Assembly (NCBI GenBank): GCA_033782935.1 | Contig: JAWQEG010000412.1 | Span: 919,501-983,500 of the forward strand | Direction of reading: 5' to 3' | Length of the DNA stretch: 64,000 nucleotides | Origin: Petrolisthes cinctipes | Lineage: Eukaryota > Arthropoda > Malacostraca > Decapoda > Porcellanidae | Part shown: positions 10,476 to 22,399 of the stretch, in pieces | Numbering within the stretch: position 1 is the stretch's first letter | Layout: each line of letters opens with the position of its first letter | Translations under genes and position numbers: made by a program | Notes under the pieces: generated by a model | The model's input: the letters and a program-made list of their open reading frames with translations, nothing else | Databases searched by the model: none | Told to the model about the DNA's origin: nothing

Positions 10476-13400
10476 TATCTCGATTTTTTGGCACCTAAAA
10501 TGTCGATTTTTAGCATGTTTTTAGCCTAAATTTTGAAAATATTCTAACACTGTGTAGGCAAGTACAGATTGCTTCTGGGACCCCAAAATATTGAATTTTC
10601 GGGTGTTTTGAGCCTGAATTTGAGATATAAACGGGTACAGAAGATACATGCACATATTGACTTTGGGCATCTAAAATATCGATTTTCAGCATGTTTTGGG
10701 CCTGTATTTTGAAAATACTCTAACAATGAGTAGACATGTACAGATTGCTTCTGGGACCCCAAAATATTGAATTTTCGGGTGTTTTGGACCTGAATTTGAG
10801 ATATAAACGGGTACTGAAGATGCATGCACATATCGACTTTTGTGCACCTAAAAGATCGATTTTCAGTATGTTTTGAGCATGTATTTTGAAAATACTCTAA
10901 CACGGAGTAGGCATGTACAGATAGCTTCTGGGACCCCTAAATATCGAATTTTCGGGTGTTTTGGGACTGAATTTGAGATATCGACTTTTTGGCACCTAAA
11001 AGATCGATTTTTAGCATGTTTTTAGCCTATATTTTGAAAATATTCTAGCACTGTACAGATTGCTTCTGGGACCCCAAAATATTGAATTTTCGGGTGTTTT
11101 GAGCCTGAATTTGAGATATAAACGGGTACAGAAGATGCATGCACATATCGACTTTTGGGCACCTAAAAGATCGATTTTCAGTATGTTTTTGGCCTGTATT
11201 TTGAAAATACTCTAACACGGAGTAGGCATGTACAGATACCTTCTGGGACCTCTAAATATCGAATTTTCGGGTGTTTTGGGACTGAATTTAAGATATCGAT
11301 TTTTTGGCAACTAAAATGTCGATTTTTAGCATGTTTTTAGCCTATATTTTGAAAATATTCTAGCACTGTGTAGGCATGTACAGATTGCTTCTGGGACCCC
11401 AAAATATTGAATTTTCGGGTGTTTTGAGCCTGAATTTGAGATATAAACGGGTACAGAAGATACATGCACATATTGACTTTGGGCACCAAAAATATCGATT
11501 TTCAGCATGTTTTGGGCCTGAATTTTGAAAATACTCTAACACGGAGTAGGCATGTACAGATCGCTTCTGGGACCCCAAAATATCGAATTTTCGGGTGTTT
11601 AGGGCCAGAATTTGAGATATAAACGGGTACAGAAGATGCATGCACATATCGACTTTTGGGCACCTAAAAGATCCATTTTCAGTATGTTTTTGGCCTGTAT
11701 TTTGAAAATACTCTAACACGGAGTAGGCATGTACAGATCGCTTCTGGGACCTCTAAATATCGATTTTTCGGGTGTTTTGGGACTGAATTTGAGATATCGA
11801 TTTTTGGCACCTAAAATGTCTATTTTTAGCATGTTTTTAGCCTATATTTTGAAAATATTCTAGCACTGTGTAGGCATGTACATATTGCTTCTGGGACCCC
11901 AAAATATTGAATTTTCGGGTGTTTTGAGCCTGAATTTGAGATATAAACGGGTACTGAAGATGCATGCACATATCGACTTTTGTGCATCTAAAAGATCGAT
12001 TTTTAGTATGTTTTGAGCATGTATTTTGAAAATACTCTAACACGGAGTAGGCATGTACAGATTGCTTCTGGGACCCCTAAATATCGAATTTTCGGGTGTT
12101 TTGGGACTGAATTTGAGATATCGACTTTTTAGCACCAAAAAGATCGATTTTTAGCATGTTTTTAGCCTATATTTTGAAAATATTCTAGCACTGTGTAGGC
12201 ATGTACAGATTGCTTCTGGGACCCCAAAATATTGAATTTTCGGGTGTTTTGAGCCTGAATTTGAGATATAAACGGGTACTGAAGATGCATGCACATATCG
12301 ACTTTTGTGCATCTAAAAGATCGATTTTCAGTATGTTTTGAGCATGTATTTTGAAAATACTCTAACACGGAGTAGGCATGTACAGATCGCTTCTGGGACC
12401 CCTAAATATTGAATTTTCGGGTGTTTTGGGACTGTATTTGAGATATCGACTTTTTGGCACCTAAAAGATAGATTTTTAGCATGTTTTTAGCCTATATTTT
12501 GAAAATATTCTAGCACTGACTAGGCATGTACAGATTGCTTCTGGGACCCCAAAATATTGAATTTTCGGGTGTTTTGAGCCTGAATTTGAGATATAAACGG
12601 GTACAGAAGATACATGCACATATTGACTTTGGGCACCAAATATATCGATTTTCAGCATGTTTTGGGCCTGAATTTTGAAAATACTCTAACACGGAGTAGG
12701 CATGTACAGATCGCTTCTGGGACCCGCAAATATCGAATTTTCGGGTGTTTAGGGCCAGAATTTGAGATATAAACGGGTACAGAAGATGCATGCACATATC
12801 GACTTTTGGGCACCTAAAAGATCGATTTTCAGTATGTTTTTGGCCTGTATTTTGAAAATACTCTAACACGGAGTAGGCATGTACAGATACCTTCTGGGAC
12901 CACTAAATATCGAATTTTCGGGTGTTTTGGGACTGAATTTGAGATATCGATTTTTTGGCACCTAAAATGTCGATGTTTAGCATGTTTTTAGCCTATATTT
13001 TGAAAATATTCTAGCACTGTGTAGGCATGTACAGATTGCTTCTGGGACCCCAAAATATTGAATTTTCGGGTGTTTTGAGCCTGAATTTGAGATATAAACG
13101 GGTACTGAAGATGCATGCACATATCGACTTTTGTGCATCTAAAAGATCGATTTTCAGTATGTTTTGAGCATGTATTTTGAAAATACTCTAACACGGAGTA
13201 GGCATGTACAGATCGCTTCTGGGACCCCTAAATATTGAATTTTCGGGTGTTTTGGAACTGAATTTGAGATATCGACTTTTGGGAACCTAAAAGATCGATT
13301 TTTAGCATGTTTTTAACCTATATTTTGAAAATATTCTAGCACTGACTAGGCATCTACAGATTGCTTCTGGGACCCCAAAATATTGAATTTTCGGGTGTTT

Positions 13401-13768
13401 TGAGCCTGAATTTGAGATATAAACGGGTACAGAAGATACATGCACATATTGACTTTGGGCACCAAAAATATCGATTTTCAGCATGTTTTGGGCCTGAATT
13501 TTGAAAATACTCTAACACGGAGTAGGCATGTACAGATCGCTTCTGGGACCCGCAAATATCGAATTTTCGGGTGTTTAGGGCCAGAATTTGAGATATAAAC
13601 GGGTACAGAAGATGCATGCACATATCGACTTTTGGGCACCTAAAAGATCGATTTTCAGTATGTTTTTGGCCTGTATTTTGAAAATACTCTAACACGGAGT
13701 AGGCATGTACAGATACCTTCTGGGACCACTAAATATCGAATTTTCGGGTGTTTTGGGACTGAATTTGA
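10476..13768. repeat. 3,293-bp tandem duplication, copy 2
   Basis: B starts are 10535, 11036, 11351, 11851, 12176, 12501, 13002 and 13327. The copy begins inside a chimeric A monomer (10387-10534). Its first part has GACCACTAAATATCG and GGGTG, as in the A at 3960 and 13680; its second part has TTGATATCTCG, as in the A at 7094. This is the expected product of unequal exchange between two A monomers in register. Confidence 0.88.
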
Positions 13769-16620
13769 GATATCGATTTTTTGGCACCTAAAATGTCGAT
13801 GTTTAGCATGTTTTTAGCCTATATTTTGAAAATATTCTAGCACTGTGTAGGCATGTACAGATTGCTTCTGGGACTCCAAAATATTGAATTTTCGGGTGTT
13901 TTGAGCCTGAATTTGAGATATAAACGGGTACAGAAGATACATGCACATATTGACTTTGGGCATCTAAAATATCGATTTTCAGCATGTTTTGGGCCTGTAT
14001 TTTGAAAATACTCTAACACGGAGTAGGCATGTACAGATCGCTTCTGGGACCCCAAAATATCGAATTTTCGGGAGTTTTGGGCCAGAATTTGAGATATAAA
14101 CGGGTACAGAAGATGCATGCACATATCGACTTATGGGCACCTAAAAGATCGATTTTTAGCATGTTTTGGGCCTGTATTTTGAAAATACTCTAACACGGAG
14201 TAGGCATGTACAGATACCTTCTGGGACCTCTAAATATCGAATTTTCGGGTGTTTTGGGACTGAATTTGAGATATCGATTTTTTGACACCTAAAAGATCGA
14301 TTTTTAGCATGTTTTTAGCCTATATTTTGAAAATATTCTAGCACTGTACAGATTGCTTCTGGGACCCCAAAATATTGAATTTTCGGGTGTTTTCAGCCTG
14401 AATTTGAGATATAAACGGGTACAGAAGATACATGCACATATCGACTTTTGTGCACCTAAAAGATCGATTTTCAGTATGTTTTGAGCATGTATTTTGAAAA
14501 TACTCTAACACGGTGTTGGCATGTACAGATACCTTCTGGGACCCCAAAATATTGAATTTTCGGGTGTTTTGGGACTGAATTTGAGATATCGATTTTTTGG
14601 CACCTAAAATGTCGATTTTTAGCATGTTTTTAGCCTATATTTTGAAAATATTCTAGCACTGTGTAGGCATGTACAGATTGCTTCTGGGACCCGAAAATAT
14701 TGAATTTTCGGGTGTTTTGAGCCTGAATTTGAGATATAAACGGGTACAGAAGATACATGCACATATTGACTTTGGGCATCTAAAATATCGATTTTCAGCA
14801 TGTTTTGGGCCTGTATTTTGAAAATACTCTAACACTGAGTAGGCATGTACAGATTGCTTCTGGGACCCCAAAATATTGAATTTTCGGGTGTATTGAGCCT
14901 GAATTTGAGATATAAACGGGTACTGAAGATGCATGCACATATCGACTTTTGTGCACCTAAAAGATCGATTTTCAGTATGTTTTGAGCATGTATTTTGAAA
15001 ATACTCTAACACGAAGTAGGCATGTACAGATCGCTTCTGGGACCCCTAAATATAGAATTTTCGGGTGTTTTGGGACTGAATTTGAGATATCGACTTTTTG
15101 GCACTTAAAAGATCGATTTTTAGCATGTTTTTAGCCTATATTTTGAAAATATTCTAGCACTGTACAGATTGCTTCTGGGACCCCAAAATATTGAATTTTT
15201 GGGTGTTTTGAGCCTGAATTTGAGATATAACCGGGTACAGAAGATACATGCACATATTGACTTTGGGCACCAAAAATATCGATTTTCAGCATGTTTTGGG
15301 CCTGAATTTTGAAAATACTCTAACACGGAGTAGGCATGTACAGATCGCTTCTGGGACCCCAAAATATCGAATTTTCGGGTGTTTAGGGCCAGAATTTGAG
15401 ATATAAACGGGTACAGAAGATGCATGCACATATCGACTTTTGGGCACCTAAAAGATCCATTTTCAGTATGTTTTTGGCCTGTAATTTGAAAATACTCTAA
15501 CACGGCGTAGGCATGTACAGATACCTTCTGGGACCTCTAAATATCGAATTTTCGGGTGTTTTGGGACTGAATTTGAGATATCGATTTTTTGGCACCTAAA
15601 ATGTCGATTTTTAGCATGTTTTTAGCCTATATTTTGAAAATATTCTAGCACTGTGTAGGCATGTACAGATTGCTTCTGGTACCCCAAAATATTGAATTTT
15701 CGGGTGTTTTGAGCCTGAATTTGAGATATAAACGGGTACAGAAGATACATGCACATATTGACTTTGGGCACCAAAAATATCGATTTTTAGCATGTTTTGG
15801 GCCTGAATTTTGAAAATACTCTAACACGGAGTAGGCATGTACAGATCGCTTCTGGGACTCCAAAATATCGAATTTTCGGGTGTTTAGGGCCAGAATTTGA
15901 GATATAAACGGGTACAGAAGATGCATGCACATATCGACTTTTGGGCACCTAAAAGATCGATTTTCAGTATGTTTTTGGCATGTATTTTGAAAATACTCTA
16001 ACACGGAGTAGGCATGTACAGATCGCTTCTGGGACCTCTAAATATCTATTTTTCGGGTGTTTTGGGACTGAATTTGAGATATCGATTTTTGGCACCTAAA
16101 ATGTCGATTTTTAGCATGTTTTTAGCCTATATTTTGAAAATATTCTAGCACTGTGTAGGCATGTACAGATTGCTTCTGGGACCCCAAAATATTGAATTTT
16201 CGGGTGTTTTGAGCCTGAATTTGAGATATAAACGGGTACTGAAGATGCATGCACATATCGACTTTTGTGCATCTAAAAGATCGATTTTCAGTATGTTTTG
16301 AGCATGTATTTTGAAAATACTCTAACACGGAGTAGGCATGTACAGATCGCTTCTGGGACCCCTAAATATTGAATTTTCGGGTGTTTTGGAACTGAATTTG
16401 AGATATCGACTTTTTGGCACCTAAAAGATCGATTTTTAGCATGTTTTTAGCCTATATTTTGAAAATATTCTAGCACTGACTAGGCATGTACAGATTGCTT
16501 CTGGGACCCCAAAATATTGAATTTTCGGGTGTTTTGAGCCTGAATTTGAGATATAAACGGGTACAGAAGATACATGCACATATTGACTTTGGGCACCAAA
16601 AATATCGATTTTCAGCATGT
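12855..16620. repeat. Copy of about 3,135-6,900 at offset 9,720
   Basis: Monomer order, dimers at equivalent sites (4609/14329) and rare variants such as CACGGTGTTGGC and CTTATGGGCACC are shared at constant offset from about 3,135/12,855 to the B monomer at 6741/16461. Differences seen by eye include 5,224 (ATCAAC versus ATCGAC) and 5,509 (AAACGGG versus ACCGGG). After that B, the Ca monomers differ (CCCCAAAATATCG versus CCCGCAAATATCG), marking the end of the shared tract. Confidence 0.83.
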
Positions 16621-18637
16621 TTTGGGCCTGAATTTTGAAAATACTCTAACACGGAGTAGGCATGTACAGATCGCTTCTGGGACCCGCAAATATCGAATTT
16701 TCGGGTGTTTAGGGCCAGAATTTGAGATATAAACGGGTACAGAAGATGCATGCACATATCGACTTTTGGGCACCTAAAAGATCGATTTTCAGTATGTTTT
16801 TGGCCTGTATTTTGAAAATACTCTAACACGGAGTAGGCATGTACAGATACTTTCTGGGACCACTAAATATCGAATTTTCGGGTGTTTTGGGACTGAATTT
16901 GAGATATCGATTTTTTGGCACCTAAAATGTCGATGTTTAGCATGTTTTTAGCCTATGTTTTGAAAATATTCTAGCACTGTGTAGGCATGTACAGATTGCT
17001 TCTGGGACTCCAAAATATTGAATTTTCGGGTGTTTTGAGCCTGAATTTGAGATATAAACGGGTACAGAAGATACATGCACATATTGACTTTGGGCATCTA
17101 AAATATCGATTTTCAGCATGTTTTGGGCCTGTATTTTGAAAATACTCTAACACGGAGTAGGCATGTACAGATCGCTTCTGGGACCCCAAAATATCGAATT
17201 TTCGGGCGTTTTGGGCCAGAATTTGAGATATAAACGGGTACAGAAGATGCATGCACATATCGACTTATGGGCACCTAAAAGATCGATTTTTAGCATGTTT
17301 TGGGCATGTATTTTGAAAATACTCTAACACGGAGTAGGCATGTACAGATACCTTCTGGGACCTCTAAATATCGAATTTTCGCGTGTTTTGGGACTGAATT
17401 TGAGATATCGATTTTTTGACACCTAAAAGATCGATTTTTAGCATGTTTTTAGCCTATATTTTGAAAATATTCTAGCACTGTACAGATTACTTCTGGGACC
17501 CCAAAATATTGAATTTTCGGGTGTTTTGAGCCTGAATTTGAGATATAAACGGGTACAGAAGATACATGCACATATCGACTTTTGTGCACCTAAAAGATCG
17601 ATTTTCAGTATGTTTTGAGCATGTATTTTGAAAATACTCTAACACGGTGTTGGCATGTACAGATACCTTCTGGGACCTCTAAATATCGAATTTTCGGGTG
17701 TTTTGGGACTGAATTTGAGATATCGATTTTTTGGCACCTAAAATGTCGATTTTTAGCATGTTTTTAGCCTATATTTTGAAAATATTCTAGCACTGTGTAG
17801 GCATGTACAGATTGCTTCTGGGACCCGAAAATATTGAATTTTCGGGTGTTTTGAGCCTGAATTTGAGATATAAACGGGTACAGAAGATACATGCACATAT
17901 TGACTTTGGGCATCTAAAATATCGATTTTCAGCATGTTTTGGGCCTGTATTTTGAAAATACTCTAACACTGAGTAGGCATGTACAGATTGCTTCTGGGAC
18001 CCCAAAATATTGAATTTTCGGGTGTATTGAGCCTGAATTTGAGATATAAACGGGTACTGAAGATGCATGCACATATCGACTTTTGTGCACCTAAAAGATC
18101 GATTTTCAGTATGTTTTGAGCATGTATTTTGAAAATACTCTAACACGGAGTAGGCATGTACAGATCGCTTCTGGGACCCCTAAATATCGAATTTTCGGGT
18201 GTTTTGGGACTGAATTTGAGATATCGACTTTTTGGCACTTAAAAGATCGATTTTTAGCATGTTTTTAGCGTATATTTTGAAAATATTCTAGCACTGTACA
18301 GATTGCTTCTGGGACCCCTAAATATTGAATTTTTGGGTGTTTTGAGCCTGAATTTGAGATATAAACGGGTACAGAAGATACATGCACATATTGACTTTGG
18401 GCACCAAAAATATCGATTTTCAGCATGTTTTGGGCCTGAATTTTGAAAACACTCTAACACGGAGTAGGCATGTACAGATCGCTTCTGGGACCCCAAAATA
18501 TCGAATTTTCGGGTGTTTAGGGCCAGAATTTGAGATATAAACGGGTACAGAAGATGCATGCACATATCGACTTTTGGGCACCTAAAAGATCCATTTTCAG
18601 TATGTTTTTGGCCTGTATTTTGAAAATACTCTAACAC
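13680..18637. repeat. 3,134-bp period duplication (13,680 and 16,814)
   Basis: Units starting at 13680, 14181, 14496 and 14997 reappear at 16814, 17315, 17630 and 18131, offset 3,134. Copies differ at several sites (ACCTTC versus ACTTTC near 16,851; CCCCAAAATATTG versus CTCTAAATATCG in the A near 17,680), so this duplication is older than the 3,293-bp one. The same spacing links 3,268 with 6,402. Confidence 0.8.
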
Positions 18638-18769
18638 GGTGTAGGCATGTACAGATACCTTCTGGGACCTCTAAATATCGAATTTTCGGGTGTTTTGGGA
18701 CTGAATTTGAGATATCGATTTTTTGGCACCTAAAATGTCGATTTTTAGCATGTTTTTAGCCTATATTTT

Positions 18770-19945
18770 GAAAATATTCTAGCACTGTGTAGGCATGTAC
18801 AGATTGCTTCTGGTACCCCAAAATATTGAATTTTCGGGTGTTTTGAGCCTGAATTTGAGATATAAACGGGTACAGAAGATACATGCACATATTGACTTTG
18901 GGCATCTAAAATATCGATTTTCAGCATGTTTTGGGCCTGTATTTTGAAAATACTCTTACACTGAGTAGGCATGTACAGATTGCTTCTGGGACCCCAAAAT
19001 ATTGAATTTTCGGGTGTTTTGAGCCTGAATTTGAGATATAAACGGGTACAGAAGATACATGCACATATTGACTTTGGGCATCTAAAATATCGATTTTCAG
19101 CATGTTTTGGGCCTGTATTTTGAAAATACTCTAACACTGAGTAGGCATGTACAGATCGCTTCTGGGACCCCTAAATATCGAATTTTCGGGTGTTTTGGGA
19201 CTGAATTTGAGATATCGACTTTTTGGCACCTAAAAGATCGATATTTAGCATGTTTTTAGCCTATATTTTGAAAATATTCTAGCACTGAGTAGGCATGTAC
19301 TGATTGCTTCTGGGACCCCAAAATATTGAATTTTCGGGTGTTTTGAGCCTAAATTTGTGATATAAACGGGTACAGAAGATACATGCACATATTGACTTTG
19401 GGCACCAAAAATATCGATTTTCAGCATGTTTTGGGCCTGAATTTTGAAACTACTCTAACACGGAGTAGGCATGTACAGATCGCTTCTGGGACCCCAAAAT
19501 ATCGAATTTTCGGGTGTTTAGGGCCAGAATTTGAGATATAAACGGGTACAGAAGATGCATGCATATATTGACTTTGGGCATCCAAAATATCGATTTTGAG
19601 CATGTTTTGGGCATGTATTTTAAAAATACTCTAACACGGAGTAGGCATTTACAGATACCTTCTGGGACCTCTAAATATCGAATTTTCGGGTGTTTTGGGA
19701 CTGAATTTGAGATATCGATTTTTTGGCACCTAATATGTCGATTTTTAGCATGTTTTTAGCCTATATTTTGAAAATATTCTAGCACTGTGTAGGCATGTAC
19801 AGATTGCTTCTGGGACCCCAAAATATTGAATTTTCGGGTGTTTTGAGCCTGAATTTGAGATATAAACGGGTACAGAAGATACATGCACATATTGACTTTG
19901 GGCATCTAAAATATCGATTTTCAGCATGTTTTGGGTCTGTATTTT
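18770..19945. repeat. Alpha/beta transition with B-like C monomer
   Basis: B (18770-18945) is followed by a second B-like monomer (18946-19121) in the C slot, so B-type ATATTGAC and GCATCTAAAATATCG appear twice in tandem. A (19122), B (19270) and C (19446) follow. The B at 19270 has private changes GTACTGATTGC and CCTAAATTTGTGATAT. The C starts GAAACTACTC instead of GAAAATACTC and has TGCATGCATATATTGAC. The next A (19622) starts AAAAATACTC. Confidence 0.82.
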
Positions 19946-20121
19946 GAAAATACTCTAATACTGAGTAGGCATGTACAGATTGCTTCTGGACCCCAAAATA
20001 TTGAATTTTCGGATGTTTTGAGCCTGAATTTGAGATATAAACGGGTACTGAAGATGCATGCACATATCGACTTTTGTGCACCTAAAAGATCGATATTTAG
20101 CATGTTTTTAGCCTATATTTT
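19946..20121. repeat. C/A fusion monomer, 176 bp
   Basis: The front is Cb (TACTGAAG, GATGCATGCACATATCG, TGTGCACC) and the last 28 bases are the A-type end (TATTTAGCATG then TTTTTAGCCTATATTTT), followed directly by B. An A monomer is therefore skipped. One G is missing in TTCTGGACCCC, giving 176 bp. Equivalent fusions lie at 20923-21097 (175 bp) and 27680-27856 (177 bp). Confidence 0.85.
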
Positions 20122-20298
20122 GAAAATATTCTAGCACTGAGTAGGCATGTACAGATTGCTTCTGGGACCCCAAAATATTGAATTTTCGGGTGTTTTGAGC
20201 CTGAATTTGAGATATAAACGGGTACTGAAGATGCATGCACATATCGACTTTTGTGCACCTAAAAGATCGATTTTCATTATGTTTTGAGCATATATTTT

Positions 20299-20422
20299 GA
20301 AAATACTCTAACACGGAGTAGGCATGTACAGATAATTTTCGGGTGTTTTGGGACTGAATTTGAGATATCGATTTTTTGGCACCTAAAATGTCGATTTTTA
20401 GCATGTTTTTAGCCTATATTTT
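20299..20422. repeat. Short A monomer, 124 bp
   Basis: A-class monomer with a 24-bp loss: TACAGATA is joined to ATTTTCGGGTG, removing CCTTCTGGGACC and the following 12 bases. It is the shortest monomer in the window. It recurs only at 21275-21398 and 28034-28157, each time after a B/C chimera and before a B with TAGTACTG, so the three share one origin. Confidence 0.88.
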
Positions 20423-21574
20423 GAAAATATTCTAGTACTGTTTAGGCATGTACAGATTGCTTCTGGGACCCCAAAATATTGAATTTTCGGGTGTTTTGAG
20501 CCTGAATTTGAGATATAAACGGGTACAGAAGATGCATGCATATATTGACTTTGGGCATCCAAAATATCGATTTTGAGCATGTTTTGGGCATGTATTTTAA
20601 AAATACTCTAACACGGAGAAGGCATTTACAGATACCTTCTGGGACCTCTAAATATCGAATTTTCGGGTGTTTTGGGACTGAATTTGAGATATCGATTTTT
20701 TGGCACCTAATATGTCGATTTTTAGCATGTTTTTAGCCTATATTTTGAAAATATTCTAGCACTGTGTAGGCATGTACAGATTGCTTCTGGGACCCCAAAA
20801 TATTGAATTTTCGGGTGTTTTGAGCCTGAATTTGAGATATAAACGGGTACAGAAGATACATGCACATATTGACTTTGGGCATCTAAAATATCGATTTTCA
20901 GCATGTTTTGGGTCTGTATTTTGAAAATACTCTAACACTGAGTAGGCATGTACAGATTGCTTCTGGACCCCAAAATATTGAATTTTGGATGTTTTGAGCC
21001 TGAATTTGAGATATAAACGGGTACTGAAGATGCATGCACATATCGACTTTTGTGCACCTAAAAGATCGATATTTAGCATGTTTTTAGCCTATATTTTGAA
21101 AATATTCTAGCACTGAGTAGGCATGTACAGATTGCTTCTGGGACCCCAAAATATTGAATTTTCGGGTGTTTTGAGCCTGAATTTGAGATATAAACGGGTA
21201 CTGAAGATGCATGCACATATCGACTTTTGTGCACCTAAAAGATCGATTTTCATTATGTTTTGAGCATGTATTTTGAAAATACTCTAACACGGAGTAGGCA
21301 TGTACAGATAATTTTCGGGTGTTTTGGGGCTGAATTTGAGATATCGATTTTTTGGCACCTAAAATGTCGATTTTTAGCATGTTTTTAGCCTATATTTTGA
21401 AAATATTCTAGTACTGCTTAGGCATGTACAGATTGCTTCTGGGACCCCAAAATATTGAATTTTCGGGTGTTTTGAGCCTGAATTTGAGATATAAACGGGT
21501 ACTGAAGATGCATGCACATATTGACTTTGGGCATCTAAAATATCGATTTTCAGCATGTTTTGGGCATGTATTTT

Positions 21575-22399
21575 AAAAATACTCTAACACTGAGTAGGCA
21601 TGTACAGATCGCTTCTGGGACCCCTAAATATCGAATTTTCGGGTGTTTTGGGACTGAATTTGAGATATCGACTTTTTGGCACCTAAAAGATCGATATTTA
21701 GCATGTTTTTAGCCTATATTTTGAAAATATTCTAGCACTGAGTAGGTATGTACAGATTGCTTCTGGGACCCCAAAATATTGAATTTTCGGGTGTTTTGAG
21801 CCTGAATTTGAGATATAAACGGGTACAGAAGATACATGCACATATTGACTTTGGGCATCTAAAATATCGATTTTCAGCATGTTTTGGGCCTGTATTTTGA
21901 AAAAACTCTAACACTGAGTAGGCATGTACAGATCGCTACTGGGACCCCTAAATATCGAATTTTCGGGTGTTTTGGGACTGAATTTGAGATATCGACTTTT
22001 TGGCACCTAAAAGATCGATATTTAGCATGTTTTTAGCCTATATTTTGAAAATATTCTAGCACTGAGTAGGCATGTACTGATTGCTTCTGGGACCCCAAAA
22101 TATTGAATTTTCGGGTGTTTTGAGCCTAAATTTGTGATATAAACGGGTACAGAAGATACATGCACATATTGACTTTGGGCACCAAAAATATCGATTTTCA
22201 GCATGTTTTGGGCCTGAATTTTGAAAATACTCTAACACGGAGTAGGCATGTACAGATCGCTTCTGGGACCCCAAAATATCGAATTTTCGGGTGTTTAGGG
22301 CCAGAATTTGAGATATAAACGGGTACAGAAGATGCATGCACATATCGACTTTTTGGCACCTAAAAGATCGATTTTCAGTATGTTTTTGGCCTGTATTTT
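21575..22399. repeat. A-B dimer followed by an A-B-C trimer
   Basis: A 21575 and B 21723 form a 324-bp dimer with no C. A 21899 (GAAAAAACTC start), B 22047 and C 22223 follow. The B at 22047 shares GTACTGATTGC and AAATTTGTGATAT with the B at 19270 (offset 2,777), but the C here keeps the common GAAAATACTC. Confidence 0.82.

Larger units (their letters stand above)
19622..21574. repeat. Tandem pair of a 977-bp six-monomer unit
   Basis: Unit 1 is A 19622, B 19770, C/A fusion 19946, B/C 20122, short A 20299, B 20423. Unit 2 is A 20599, B 20747, C/A 20923, B/C 21098, short A 21275, B 21399. Lengths 148+176+176+177+124+176 sum to 977; unit 2 is 976 because one base is missing near 20,985 (TTTTGGATG versus TTTTCGGATG). 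Confidence 0.87.
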
